In this document: one piece after another, positions 34,870 to 43,085 of the stretch
Layout of the letters: every line of letters starts with the position of its first letter
Numbering within the stretch: position 1 is the first letter of the stretch
DNA from: Niastella caeni
Lineage (GTDB): Bacteria > Bacteroidota > Bacteroidia > Chitinophagales > Chitinophagaceae
Assembly (NCBI RefSeq): GCF_004834005.1
Contig: NZ_STFF01000004.1
Location: 611,674-675,673 of the forward strand
DNA length: 64,000 nucleotides
Reading direction: 5' to 3'
Notes under the pieces: generated by a model
Seen by the model: the letters and a program-made list of their open reading frames with translations, nothing else
Databases searched by the model: none
Told to the model about the DNA's origin: nothing
Made by a program: the position numbers and the translations under genes

Positions 34870-34900
34870 CAAAAAAGCTGTTCCCTTACGAGAACAGCTT
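34870..34900 (-). terminator. Rho-independent terminator of the L28-L33-DUF4295 operon
   Basis: On the minus strand AAGCTGTTCTC and GGGAACAGCTT pair around GTAA and are followed by a six-T run, 27 bases after the DUF4295 stop. Confidence 0.85.
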
Positions 34901-34926
34901 ATGATAAAATACTTCCTTACCCAAAA

Positions 34927-35100
34927 TTATTTTCCAGCTAAGAATTCTTTGATCTTGTCTTTGTGCACGATATTTTCTTTGAAGGTATATGCACCAGTCT
35001 TCTCACTGCGTACAGCACGTATTACCTTCGTCCAGTTTTTTGCTTCAGCTGCTGCTTTAGCATCTTTAGTTTTCGCGTTTTTAGAAGCTGCTTTTGCCAT
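34927..35100 (-). CDS. DUF4295 family small basic protein
   Basis: A 57-residue basic protein, read here directly from the complement, starting MAKAASKNAKTKDAKAAAEA and ending FLAGK. The segment WTKVIRAVRSEKTGAYTFKE with VHKDKIKEFL matches DUF4295, a Bacteroidota family always found after rpmB-rpmG and probably ribosome-associated. It lies 96 bases downstream of rpmG with an inverted word-repeat between, and is followed by the operon terminator. It has no recognised homologue outside the phylum. Confidence 0.9.
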   Translation of the reverse strand: MAKAASKNAKTKDAKAAAEAKNWTKVIRAVRSEKTGAYTFKENIVHKDKIKEFLAGK

Positions 35101-35105
35101 GGGAA

Positions 35106-35194
35106 AAATTTGAAAATTTGTGAATTTGAAAATTTGAAAATTTCACTTGTGATGCGTCAATTTTCAAATTGGCACATCTTCAAATTTTCAAATC
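35106..35194. repeat. Inverted word-repeat element, word TTTGAAAA
   Basis: Left arm 35106-35142 (AATTTGAAAATTTGTGAATT and more) and right arm 35157-35194 (TCAATTTTCAAATTGG and CTTCAAATTTTCAAATC) can fold on each other. The element fills the space between rpmG and DUF4295 within one operon, so it is probably transcribed. Confidence 0.85.
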
Positions 35195-35196
35195 AA

Positions 35197-35379
35197 TTAC
35201 TTGATTTCTTTGTGAACCGTTACCTTTTTCAGGATCGGGTTGTATTTTTTCAGCTCCAGGCGTTCTGGAGTGTTCTTTTTGTTTTTGGTAGAAATATACC
35301 GGCTGGTACCAGGCTGTCCGCTGTTTTTGTGCTCAGTACATTCCAAAATTACCTGTACTCGGTTACCTTTCTTTGCCAT
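35197..35379 (-). CDS. rpmG: 50S ribosomal protein L33
   Basis: A 60-residue L33 protein: MAKKGNRVQVILECTEHKN at the start, then SRYISTKNKKNTPERLELKKYNP. Only one cysteine is present and the CXXC zinc ribbons are missing, so this is the zinc-independent (C-minus) form. It lies 23 bases downstream of rpmB. Confidence 0.97.
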   Translation of the reverse strand: MAKKGNRVQVILECTEHKNSGQPGTSRYISTKNKKNTPERLELKKYNPILKKVTVHKEIK

Positions 35380-35402
35380 TGTTATTACGCTTTAAAAGTT
35401 AA

Positions 35403-35639
35403 TTAGATTTTTTCACCCTTTGCGCGCAGTTCTTTGACTACGGGCATCAAACCTCTTTTGTTAATAGTACGAATACCTTCAGTTGATAACTTCAGGGTGA
35501 TCCATTTATCTTCTTCGGCCAGGTAAAAACGCTTTGTTTGCAAATTCGGTAAAAACCTACGTTTGGTTTTAATGTTGGAATGCGAAACTTTGTGTCCTGT
35601 TACTGGAACTTTACCTGTCACCTGACATACTCTAGCCAT
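35403..35639 (-). CDS. rpmB: 50S ribosomal protein L28
   Basis: A 78-residue L28: MARVCQVTGKVPVTGHKVSHS at the start, NIKTKRRFLPNLQTKRFYL in the middle and STEGIRTINKRG near the end. The frame stays open upstream to 35702, but the ATG at 35639 gives the standard N-terminus. It is the first gene of the L28-L33-DUF4295 operon. Confidence 0.97.
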   Translation of the reverse strand: MARVCQVTGKVPVTGHKVSHSNIKTKRRFLPNLQTKRFYLAEEDKWITLKLSTEGIRTINKRGLMPVVKELRAKGEKI

Positions 35640-35860
35640 GACGCATAAAAATTTAGGACGGCAAAGGTCGGAAAATCTAGGGAATCCACAAATTAATACC
35701 AAACTTTTTTTGTTGTTTTTTCAACATCTGTGGATATGTTCGTCTTGGAAATGTGCAAATTAGTAAATTTGACCAGGTTATTCACATTTATTGGGCTTCG
35801 GTGCCTGCTGAAGCGTTCTAAAACTTTCTAAAAGGAGCTTCACCCATGCAAAATTAAGAA

Positions 35861-36013
35861 TTACACGGATCTGGTGAGAACCGGCGCTTTTACGGGAGTT
35901 TCCTTTTTTACCTGTTGTTTACCCTTCTTCGCCCCAGGATTGTTCCCAGGTCGTATCTGATTAACCAATACATCGCACTTATCTTTAATGTATCTCGTTG
36001 GTGTTTCGTACAT
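35861..36013 (-). CDS. Possible 50-aa small protein, unrecognised
   Basis: Minus-strand frame of 51 codons starting MYETPTRYIKDKCDVLVNQI, continuing RPGNNPGAKKGKQQ and ending TRSV. It is Lys/Pro-rich and basic in its second half, with a believable start and a stop just upstream in frame. The first half lies in the left arm of a long inverted repeat, and the plus strand of the right arm encodes a similar start (ATGTACGAAA at 36062). It may be a real small gene partly duplicated in inverted orientation, or chance translation of repeat DNA. Confidence 0.3.
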   Translation of the reverse strand: MYETPTRYIKDKCDVLVNQIRPGNNPGAKKGKQQVKKETPVKAPVLTRSV

Positions 36014-36140
36014 GTTCCGTACATATTAAAGGAACGGGACATATACGGCACATATACGAGACATGTACGAAATATATACGGGACACCGGTTAATCAAATA
36101 CGAAGCAAATACGGCCCGGGACCGAAGCGGGGGATACAAT
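35925..36140. repeat. Long imperfect inverted element, word ATGTACGGAAC
   Basis: TCGTACATGT (36007-36016) is inverted at 36061-36070. Further out, GGTTAATCARATACGA occurs in the right arm (36088-) and complemented in the left arm (about 35953-35968). The centre carries tandem ACATATACGG/ACGGGACATATACGGC words. Arms of roughly 70-100 bases are spaced unequally, so there have been insertions or deletions. Confidence 0.65.
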
Positions 36141-36504
36141 AAGAAATAATGAGGAAAGTCTGGGTGAGAAAGGTCGGTGCCGTTTCAATTGCGCCACCAT
36201 ACTCCGACGCCGAAACTTCAGCGACACGAGAACAGCCAGCATGCCCTATTCACAATTCAAGCATGCCTTATAGCGGCAAACTTCATGCAAGAATAGGCTT
36301 ATATGAAACCCTCCAGGCCTTTATCTGCTTTTTTCTCACCAATCGATTTAATAATTACTTAATTTAATTTTAATTTACGCCTTCTCACCTTTGGCAGAAC
36401 ATCTTCATACCCAATTGTATGAAGATTCGAAATCGGGCACAGAAATTAGATAGATTTCTTTAAACCTAAATGGAATTACCAGGGGGAATTCTGCCAAAAC
36501 AAAT

Positions 36505-38634
36505 ATGAGCACACAGATGAAACGTAAGACAATAGCACGGGATATTAGTTGGTTATCTTTTAATGCCAGGGTATTACAGGAAGCTGCTGACCCCAGTGTG
36601 CCCTTGCGGGAACGGATCAAATTTTTAGGCATTTTCTCCAATAATATGGATGAATTCTTCCGGGTTCGGGTAGCAACCCTGAAACGCATGACCCAGGTAG
36701 GTAAAAAGAACATGCACATGGAAATAGCGCCCGGCAAGATCCTTGATGAAATTCAGCAAATCGTACTGGAACAACAGACCGAATTCAACCACATATGGGA
36801 AGGACTGCATAAAGAACTTGAAAAAGAAAAGATCTTCCTGATCACAGAAAAAGCCCTGAATAAAGAACAGCAGAAATTCGTTCAAACGTTTTTTGAGGAA
36901 GAAGTGCGGAGCAATACCATTCCGCTCATGATCGAAAGTATTCAGCAGTTTCCTTACCTGCGCGAAAAATCAATTTACCTGGGCGTGGTGCTTTCCCGCA
37001 AAGACGGCACCCTGAAACGCAAATATGCCATTGTTGAAATTCCTGCCAAGGCCAATGGCCGGTTCATTCAATTGCCTTCGCCGCCGGGCCAGCACCAAAT
37101 TATTTTGCTGGAAGATGTGATCAGGTTCAACCTGAAAAGCATTTTCTCTTATTTCGGGTACGATCGATATGCATCCTGGGTATTTAAAGTGACCAAGGAC
37201 GCCGAAATTGATATGGACAGCGACATTTCAACCAGCCTTATTCAAAAGATAGAAAAGGGGGTAAAGAACCGACGGAAAGGTAAACCCGTGCGGTTTGTGT
37301 TCGATAAACAAATGGATTCAGGTTTACTCGATTACCTGATCCGCAAGCTGAACCTGTCGCACAAAGACAGCCTGATCCCCGGCGGACGGATCCATAATTT
37401 CCGGCATTTTATGGATTTTCCCGATGTGTTTGAGAAAAAGGGGCACCGGAAACGGCCGTTTGTGCATCCCATGCTGAAAAGCACCCTGCGCGTAACGGAT
37501 GTGGTGTTGCAGACAGACATAATGCTCAATTTTCCTTACCACTCCTTCCACCCTATTATTGACCTGCTGCGCGAGGCTGCCATTGACCCCGATGTAACGG
37601 TGATTAAAATAACCGCTTACCGCCTGGCCAGCAATTCAAAAGTGATAAACGCCCTTGTTAATGCAGTGCGTAACGGCAAACAGGTAACGGTGATGCTCGA
37701 GCTGCGGGCACGGTTCGACGAAGAAGCCAACCTGGAGTGGAAAGAACGGCTGGAAGAAGAAGGCGTAAAAGTATTGATCAGTATTGCCGATATGAAGGTG
37801 CATGCCAAAGCCTGTCTTATTAAAAAACGGGTGAATAACCACACCATTCATTACGGTTTTATAAGTACCGGCAACCTGAACGAAAAAACGGCTACCGTGT
37901 ATGGCGATCATTGCCTGCTTACGGCCGACCGGCATATAATGGCCGATGTAAACCGCATATTTAATTACCTGGAGAAGAGTAAGGATGGGATACATTTTTT
38001 AAAAGCTTGCAAAACCATTATCCCCTGCCCCACCGATTTGCGGAAAGAACTGCTGAAGCTCATTAACCGGGAAATAAAAAATGCCAAAGAAGGTAAACCT
38101 GCCGAGATCATATTAAAGATGAATTCACTGAGTGATGAAACCCTGATCGAAAAGCTGGACGAAGCAGCCCGGTCGGGCGTAGAACTAAAACTCATCATTA
38201 GGGGTATCTTCTGTATGTATTCAGAAAACAAGAAGTTTAAAAAGCCCGTAAAAGCGATTAGTATTATAGATGAGTACCTGGAACACGCCCGGGTGTTCAT
38301 TTTTCATAATAATGGTAATGAAAAGGTATATATCTCATCGGCCGACTGGATGGTGCGCAACCTCGACCACCGTGTTGAAGCTACTTGTCCTATTTTTGAC
38401 GAGAATATTAAAAAAGTGTTGAAAAATATCCTGGAAATACAACTCAGTGATAATGTAAAAGCCAGAATTTTGGACAATGAATTAAGTAACCGGTATATGC
38501 GTGACCGGAAACATAAAAAAGTACGGTCGCAGGTTGAGACATATAATTACTTACATCAAAAAACGAACGTGATACCCGGGTTGCCACCACCTGTAGTTAC
38601 AGAACCTGCAGTAATTGGTGAAACACCTGTATAA
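36505..38634 (+). CDS. ppk1: Polyphosphate kinase 1
   Basis: Enzyme of 709 residues that reversibly builds polyphosphate from ATP. The N-terminal domain begins at RDISWLSFNARVLQEAADPS and carries NNMDEFFRVRVATLKR; the head domain and two PLD-like catalytic domains follow (~320-690). Catalytic and ATP-site motifs are ITAYRLASNSKVINALVNA, FDEEANLEWKERLEEEGVKV and the phosphohistidine-type KVHAKACLI (~435), with FISTGNLNEKTATVYGDHCL. The C-terminal ~25 residues are a Pro/Val-rich tail. It is followed eight bases later by ppx, a common synthesis/degradation pair. Confidence 0.96.
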   Translation: MSTQMKRKTIARDISWLSFNARVLQEAADPSVPLRERIKFLGIFSNNMDEFFRVRVATLKRMTQVGKKNMHMEIAPGKILDEIQQIVLEQQTEFNHIWEGLHKELEKEKIFLITEKALNKEQQKFVQTFFEEEVRSNTIPLMIESIQQFPYLREKSIYLGVVLSRKDGTLKRKYAIVEIPAKANGRFIQLPSPPGQHQIILLEDVIRFNLKSIFSYFGYDRYASWVFKVTKDAEIDMDSDISTSLIQKIEKGVKNRRKGKPVRFVFDKQMDSGLLDYLIRKLNLSHKDSLIPGGRIHNFRHFMDFPDVFEKKGHRKRPFVHPMLKSTLRVTDVVLQTDIMLNFPYHSFHPIIDLLREAAIDPDVTVIKITAYRLASNSKVINALVNAVRNGKQVTVMLELRARFDEEANLEWKERLEEEGVKVLISIADMKVHAKACLIKKRVNNHTIHYGFISTGNLNEKTATVYGDHCLLTADRHIMADVNRIFNYLEKSKDGIHFLKACKTIIPCPTDLRKELLKLINREIKNAKEGKPAEIILKMNSLSDETLIEKLDEAARSGVELKLIIRGIFCMYSENKKFKKPVKAISIIDEYLEHARVFIFHNNGNEKVYISSADWMVRNLDHRVEATCPIFDENIKKVLKNILEIQLSDNVKARILDNELSNRYMRDRKHKKVRSQVETYNYLHQKTNVIPGLPPPVVTEPAVIGETPV

Positions 38635-38642
38635 ACTGACAC

Positions 38643-39548
38643 ATGAAACTGGCGGCTATTGATATTGGCAGTAATGCAGCGAGATTGCTGATCTCTGATG
38701 TTATTTTTTCCAATAACAAAAGACCGCAATTTCAAAAGATCAACCTGGTTCGGGTGCCATTGCGCTTAGGCTTTGATGTATTTGAAGAAAAAAAGATCTC
38801 CCCGGAAAAAGAGGATATGATCCTCAATACCATTAAAGCATACAAGCTATTGATGGATGCTTATGGTGTACAGCATTGCAAAGCGGCCGCCACTTCTGCC
38901 ATGCGCGATGCCACCAATGCGAAAGAGATCATTGAACGGGTAAAACGGGAAACCGGTATTGGCATTGAAGTGATCACCGGCGATGCAGAAGCTTCTTTCA
39001 TTTACGAAAATCATATTGCAGAAAATCTCGATAAGAATCATACCTATTTATACATTGATGTAGGTGGCGGCAGCACCGAACTTACTTTCTTTGCCAACGG
39101 CAGGCTCATTTTCAAACGTTCTTTTAATATTGGTACCATTCGATTGCTGAAAGACCAGGTAGATGATTTTTTATGGGGAGAAATGAAAGATTTTGTGAAG
39201 CGCGAAACGAAGCCCTATAATGATATTATTGCCATTGGTTCAGGCGGAAACATCAATAAAATATTCTCGCTCTCCAAAAGAAAAGAAGGCAAGCCATTAC
39301 CGCTTCAACTGTTAAAGGACTATTACAAGGAGTTCAGTAATTTTTCGGTTGCCGATAGAATACGTATTTATAAACTGCGCGAAGACCGGGCCGATGTGAT
39401 CGTGCCTGCCCTGTTCATATATGTAAATGTGATGCGCTGGGCCAATATTGAAGAAATTTATGTGCCCAAGATCGGTTTGGCCGATGGACTGATTCAGCAC
39501 TTGTATGATGAGTTGAAGATGGAAGGGAAGCTAGTAGTAAGTAGCTAG
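38643..39548 (+). CDS. ppx: Ppx/GppA family exopolyphosphatase
   Basis: A 301-residue ASKHA-fold phosphatase acting on polyphosphate or pppGpp. It has the N-terminal phosphate motif KLAAIDIGSNAARLLI, AAATSAMRDATNA (~80), VITGDAEASFIYEN (~110), DVGGGSTELTFF (~140) and IGSGGNINKIFSL (~200). The length corresponds to the two core domains without the HD-like C-terminal part. It is probably co-transcribed with ppk1. The last codons and the stop (CTA GTA GTA AGT AGC TAG) are made of the GCTAGTAG repeat word, so the native C-terminus has probably been altered. Confidence 0.93.
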   Translation: MKLAAIDIGSNAARLLISDVIFSNNKRPQFQKINLVRVPLRLGFDVFEEKKISPEKEDMILNTIKAYKLLMDAYGVQHCKAAATSAMRDATNAKEIIERVKRETGIGIEVITGDAEASFIYENHIAENLDKNHTYLYIDVGGGSTELTFFANGRLIFKRSFNIGTIRLLKDQVDDFLWGEMKDFVKRETKPYNDIIAIGSGGNINKIFSLSKRKEGKPLPLQLLKDYYKEFSNFSVADRIRIYKLREDRADVIVPALFIYVNVMRWANIEEIYVPKIGLADGLIQHLYDELKMEGKLVVSS

Positions 39549-39555
39549 TGGTGTT
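39531..39555. repeat. GCTAGTAG word repeat ending ppx
   Basis: AAGCTAGTAGTAAGTAGC and the following TAGTGG are copies of the word seen at 27439 and 23487. Here no clear opposite arm is present, and the TAG at 39546-39548 is the ppx stop. Confidence 0.7.
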
Positions 39556-39696
39556 AGTGGGGGCAAAAGACAAATAGTCACCAAGCAATATGCAATTGGC
39601 AAGGCATTCAGCAACATTGGTCTATAGTCAATTATTCTGAACTTCCTCATTTTTAACATCTTATCCTCTACTTTCTCATTTCTCTGTTTCACATTT

Positions 39697-39728
39697 TTGA
39701 TTTCTCATTTCATTTTCCCTTACCTTAG
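39697..39728 (+). promoter_or_regulatory. Putative panB promoter
   Basis: TTG (39697-39699), 21 bases, then TACCTTAG (39721-39728), a one-mismatch fit to the Bacteroidota consensus. It lies 94 bases upstream of the chosen panB ATG. The 273-base space from ppx to panB otherwise holds only the word-repeat arm, a short AATTGGCAA word and pyrimidine-rich sequence. Confidence 0.4.
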
Positions 39729-39821
39729 CAGCCACTAACACTGCGAGGAGCATTATGAATGTGTTTTATTCTAATGCAGAGCCATATTCCCTCCCGCCTT
39801 TCATACACTAAACTCCCAAGT

Positions 39822-40643
39822 ATGTCGGTACACGTTAACAAAGAAGTAAAAAAAGTAACGACCCATACGTTACAAAGAATGAAGGCCGTAGGAGAAAAAA
39901 TATCGATGATAACGGCTTATGATTATTCCTTTGCCCGGTTGTTTGATGAAGCCGGTATTGATGTAATACTGGTTGGCGATTCTGCTTCGAATGTAATGGC
40001 TGGTCATGAGACTACGCTGCCCATTACCCTCGATCAGATGATCTATCATGCCTCCGCGGTTATTCGCGGCATTAACCGTTGTTTTGTTGTGGTTGACCTG
40101 CCGTTTGGCACTTACCAGGCTAATTCAAAAGAAGCGCTGGCCTCAGCCATTCGCATTATGAAAGAAACAGGTGCGCATGCCGTTAAGCTGGAAGGCGGCG
40201 AGGAAGTACTGGAATCAATTAAACGCATTGTGGCTGCGGGTATTCCCGTAATGGGGCACCTGGGTTTAACGCCACAGTCTATTTACAAGTTCGGCACCTA
40301 TACCGTACGGGCACGCGAAGAAGCCGAAGCAAATAAACTGCGAAACGATGCAAAGCTGTTGCAGGAAGCTGGTTGTTTTGGCGTGGTGCTGGAAAAAATA
40401 CCGGCACAACTGGCAAAAGAAGTATCTGAATCGATCATAATACCTACCATTGGCATTGGCGCCGGTATGTATTGCGATGGACAGGTATTGGTTATGCACG
40501 ATATGCTGGGTATTAATACCGAATTCAAACCTCGCTTTTTACGGCAATACCTGAATTTGTATGAACAGATCACCGGTGCTGTAAAGAATTATATTCACGA
40601 TGTGAAGGCTAAAGACTTCCCTAACGATAAGGAACAATACTAA
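39822..40643 (+). CDS. panB: 3-methyl-2-oxobutanoate hydroxymethyltransferase
   Basis: First enzyme of pantothenate synthesis, 273 residues, transferring a hydroxymethyl group from methylene-THF to 2-oxoisovalerate. Signatures are KISMITAYDYSFARLFDEAGID, the metal-binding VGDSASNVMAGHETTLPIT, VVDLPFGTYQ, AVKLEGGEE and the catalytic MGHLGLTPQS. The ATG at 39822 (MSVHVNKEVKKVTT) gives the usual N-terminus; the frame remains open to an ATG at 39759. Confidence 0.96.
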   Translation: MSVHVNKEVKKVTTHTLQRMKAVGEKISMITAYDYSFARLFDEAGIDVILVGDSASNVMAGHETTLPITLDQMIYHASAVIRGINRCFVVVDLPFGTYQANSKEALASAIRIMKETGAHAVKLEGGEEVLESIKRIVAAGIPVMGHLGLTPQSIYKFGTYTVRAREEAEANKLRNDAKLLQEAGCFGVVLEKIPAQLAKEVSESIIIPTIGIGAGMYCDGQVLVMHDMLGINTEFKPRFLRQYLNLYEQITGAVKNYIHDVKAKDFPNDKEQY

Positions 40644-40645
40644 AA

Positions 40646-40730
40646 TGTAGAATATTAAATGTCGAATATTGAATGTTGGAGTGAAATAAATCATTACTTC
40701 AACATTCAATATTTAATATTCGATATTCAT
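40646..40730. repeat. Inverted word-repeat element, word GAATATTGAATGT
   Basis: The left arm 40648-40685 (GTAGAATATTAAATGTCG and AATATTGAATGTTGG) pairs closely with the right arm 40691-40730 (TCATTACTTCAACATTCA and more), giving a long near-perfect hairpin with a loop of ~6-10 bases. It lies between the convergent ends of panB and the following minus-strand gene and could act as a bidirectional terminator-like structure. Confidence 0.9.
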
Positions 40731-40735
40731 CTGTT

Positions 40736-41194
40736 CTACCTAACCGCTACATCGGCATCCAACACTTCATACAACATGAGGTTGGCTTGCTTCTTTTTTA
40801 ATTGCAGGAACAACGTATTGCAGTCGGTCGATGCAGTTGTTTTTGCGATCACTTCTATTTTGTTATAGAACAGAATTCGAAGGAGTCGCTTTTCTTTTTC
40901 GAGCCTGAGCCTGGCTTTGGCCAGATCAGTTGGTTCGTCACTAATAGTTTTCTCGGCAAAGACCACTGCATTTTTTACATGGTGGTTGTTGCTACGCAGG
41001 TTCAAAATTTGACAGGCACATACTTTGGCTGCCGTAGTAGCCGTAATGATGCTATCAAATGTTTTTACCGAAGTAATAAAACGGGTAGCTGTAAATGTTG
41101 ATGGAGCTGCATGACCATCGTTAGCTAATGTGGTGGTGGTATTGATCACAATGCATGCAATCAACAGGAACCAGGTTTTGTAAAAAGGGTTCAT
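40736..41194 (-). CDS. Hypothetical exported protein
   Basis: A 152-residue protein not recognised. A hydrophobic signal-like segment follows the chosen start (MNPFYKTWFLLIACIVINTTTTLA). The mature part has three cysteines (CAC at ~60 and C near 130) and a charged helix (DLAKARLRLEKEKRLLRILFYNK). An ATG 18 bases upstream (41212) would only add six residues. It stands alone between an inverted repeat and a 728-base gap. Confidence 0.55.
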   Translation of the reverse strand: MNPFYKTWFLLIACIVINTTTTLANDGHAAPSTFTATRFITSVKTFDSIITATTAAKVCACQILNLRSNNHHVKNAVVFAEKTISDEPTDLAKARLRLEKEKRLLRILFYNKIEVIAKTTASTDCNTLFLQLKKKQANLMLYEVLDADVAVR

Positions 41195-41290
41195 TGGTAC
41201 GGTAATAATCAAGTTAACAATGTGATTAAGGTTTTTACAGGAACACCGGAACTTGATTAAATAGGCAGGAAGAAAGTCATTGCTGATTGA

Positions 41291-41375
41291 GTGATTTCGA
41301 GATTTGGCGATTTGATTTATGCGGGCATCATGAATAATATTTAAATCCCGAAATCGCTAATTCCCAAAATCGAAA
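41291..41375. repeat. Inverted word-repeat element, word GATTTNGCGATTT
   Basis: Left arm 41291-41319 (GTGATTTCGAGATTTGGCGA and end) and right arm 41342-41375 (TAAATCCCGAAATCGC and CCCAAAATCGAAA) are imperfectly inverted around about 22 bases. Confidence 0.8.
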
Positions 41376-41614
41376 ATTCTTTTTTCTACCTGCAGGGCGC
41401 AGGCTTCTCATCGGATACGTGATGCAAAGAATGAAACTAATTTTGAGATTTCATAGCATTTGTGACAAACTTTTTTAACGCCAATCAGTAATTGATTCAT
41501 TTTCAATTTATATATATTCTTTATCGTTAAAAAACATTTAAGGAGTGCGTGTTTTTACGAATATACTTGCGCATGAACCGGGGTTATAGCCAATGGACTT
41601 TATTAAAAAAAAGA

Positions 41615-41638
41615 AGCCTTTTGTAGACACAAAAGGCT
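41615..41638 (-). terminator. Terminator-like hairpin
   Basis: AGCCTTTTGT (41615-41624) and ACAAAAGGCT (41629-41638) form a perfect 10-bp stem with loop AGAC. On the minus strand it is followed by TC and an eight-T run, as in a Rho-independent terminator. The nearest upstream minus-strand gene ends at 41923, 285 bases away, so it may end that transcript or an unannotated one. Confidence 0.75.
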
Positions 41639-41820
41639 CAAACGATTGCTTGCCATATGAAAGTGCAAAGATAAATTAATTGTGTTATCGTAGTATTAAC
41701 CAAGTGTATAGAAAATGTTAACATTAAGTGTTTCACAAACAATTGCCAGTGTAGACGGGCTTTGCAGTAATGGTAAATGGTGATTCTTGAATAAATAGCT
41801 TATGAATTGGAATACCCGGG

Positions 41821-41927
41821 TCAATTGCCAATTGGCAATATGCAATTGGCAAAGCCTGCCGATAATCGGGCTTTCGGATTATTACACTATGCCTATTGTG
41901 TCTATTGCTTATTGCCTATTGACTACT
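41821..41927. repeat. Inverted word-repeat element, word ATTGGCAAT
   Basis: The left arm 41820-41852 (TCAATTGCCAATTGGCAATA and more) and right arm 41890-41925 (TGCCTATTGTGTCTATTG and more, ending ATTGAC) are imperfectly inverted, with an inner AAAGCC...GGGCTTT hairpin. The right arm reaches the last bases of the minus-strand gene at 41923. Confidence 0.75.
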
Positions 41928-42303
41928 CCCGGTTCGCTCTCCGTTGTTTAAACTCATCTTTCATTTCAGCCTGTTGCTGCTTGTATGTTTTAAATTGTTC
42001 TTTCGTCAATACTTCTTTCATTTTTTTATCACGATCTGCATTTAGTGATTTGAACTTTTTATACCTCGCCATTTTAGGGGCGCCTGATCTTTTTAATTCA
42101 GCGATCCCTTCAAACCAGGTGGTATTGATGGCATCTACTTTATTTGACTGATCTTCTGTAAGCTTCAGTTCTTCCTTATAAGCCTGGTATTTTGCTTTGG
42201 CTTCTTTCTTTTGTTCTTCCGTCATTTTTGATTGTGCAGAAGCATTGACTGTCACCAGCAGAATCAATAACAGCAGCGTGGTAATTTTGATAATTCGTTT
42301 CAT
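41923..42303 (-). CDS. Small exported helical protein (Spy/CpxP-like)
   Basis: A 126-residue exported protein with signal peptide ~1-23 (ending ASAQ). The mature part is charged and helical, rich in Lys/Glu/Gln, and carries two LTxxQ-like motifs (LKLTEDQSNKVDAI ~48 and VLTKEQFKTYKQQQ ~99), reminiscent of periplasmic chaperones of the Spy/CpxP kind common in Bacteroidota. Assignment is by motif only. It runs into an inverted word-repeat at its 3' end. Confidence 0.65.
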   Translation of the reverse strand: MKRIIKITTLLLLILLVTVNASAQSKMTEEQKKEAKAKYQAYKEELKLTEDQSNKVDAINTTWFEGIAELKRSGAPKMARYKKFKSLNADRDKKMKEVLTKEQFKTYKQQQAEMKDEFKQRRANRE

Positions 42304-42487
42304 ATGTATTTGTATTTTGATTGTAGATCGCTATTGATGTTAGTAGTATCAATCGGATCAATAACAATAGACTACCCACTAACCCTGACGTTTATTCACA
42401 CCTATGATTTTTTTGTGGAGCTATTTTAAGCGGTTTAACAAAATTGTAGTTACAAGTAAAGAAAAAAATGTGCAGTTTTAGGCCTGA

Positions 42488-42790
42488 ATGATTTACATAA
42501 CACAACTCATTTACATTAGAGAGGGACAGGAAAATAAATTTTTCGAGTATGAAGATGCAGTTCTCCCCCTTTTGTGGAAATATAGCGGACAACTTCTTTT
42601 ACGTTTACGGCCAACAAGTAGTACATTTGTAGATAATTCAATAGAACACCCATTCGAAATCCACCTGGTAGCTTTTGAAAATGAGGAATGTCTCGAGCAG
42701 TATCTGCAAGATGAGGAAAGAAAAAGCTATCTGCACCTTAAAGAACAATCTGTTAAATCAATTGTTCTGCTAAAAGGAATCCAGGTTTAA
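42488..42790 (+). CDS. Small protein, DUF1330/dimeric alpha-beta-barrel-like
   Basis: A 100-residue cytosolic protein: MIYITQLIYIREGQENKFFEYEDAVLPLL, then HPFEIHLVAFENEECLEQYLQDEERKSYLHLKEQ and a final SIVLLKGIQV strand. The beta-alpha-beta-beta-alpha-beta pattern with an IREGQE/FEYED start resembles ferredoxin-like dimeric barrels (DUF1330, ABM-type). No active site can be claimed. Orientation is opposite to the previous gene. The 295 bases downstream contain a word repeat (42968-43040) and no other gene. Confidence 0.65.
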   Translation: MIYITQLIYIREGQENKFFEYEDAVLPLLWKYSGQLLLRLRPTSSTFVDNSIEHPFEIHLVAFENEECLEQYLQDEERKSYLHLKEQSVKSIVLLKGIQV

Positions 42791-42967
42791 TAAATCCAGT
42801 TTATTCTACTTGTTTACAAATTTACCGGGTAATCCAACGGTACTTGAACCAGGAATGTCAATTTTGGAAAAAACTGTCCAATTGTGGGACTGATTTTTTT
42901 GATATACCTGCTTTAAAACGTTAAGAATCATTGATAAGGAAAATGGTATGGCAATTGGGTAGTTTTC

Positions 42968-43040
42968 ATGCCGAACGCAAAACGCTGAAGGCAGAACGCA
43001 AAATCCAAATAATGAGCGTTAGGCTTTAAGCCTTAAGCAT
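42968..43040. repeat. Word repeat, GAACGCAAAACGCTGAAGGC
   Basis: CGAACGCAAAACGCTGAAGG and CAGAACGCAAAATCC at 42972-43007 are tandem-like words; GAGCGTTAGGCTTTAAGCCT (43013-) carries partial complements (GCGTT, GGCTTTAAGCC). It lies in the 295-base space before the 161-aa gene. Confidence 0.55.
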
Positions 43041-43085
43041 GAGATCCATACCGTTGTTTTTTATTCTAAATATAAAACGGATACT

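Larger units (their letters stand above)
35640..36504. other. 865-base region between rpmB and ppk
   Basis: The region holds the rpmB promoter area (about 35645-35720, with a TTTG-rich stretch), a possible 50-residue minus-strand ORF (35861-36013), a long inverted element centred near 36038 and ~360 further bases before ppk. The last part has a TTCATAC...GTATGAA pair (36404-36425). No larger gene was recognised. Confidence 0.6.
41195..41922. other. 728-base intergenic region
   Basis: No gene seen. It holds an inverted word-repeat (41291-41375), a CCTGCAGGGCGCAGG pair (41389-41403), an AT-rich stretch with TATATATATTC (about 41508-41520), a terminator-like hairpin (41615-41638) and a second inverted word-repeat (41821-41927). 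The middle could hide a small RNA. Confidence 0.55.

Noticed and set aside
35915..36142. A 75-aa plus-strand ORF with repeated IYGT peptides
   Set aside because: It translates the inverted word-repeat element; the minus-strand frame is more protein-like, though also uncertain.
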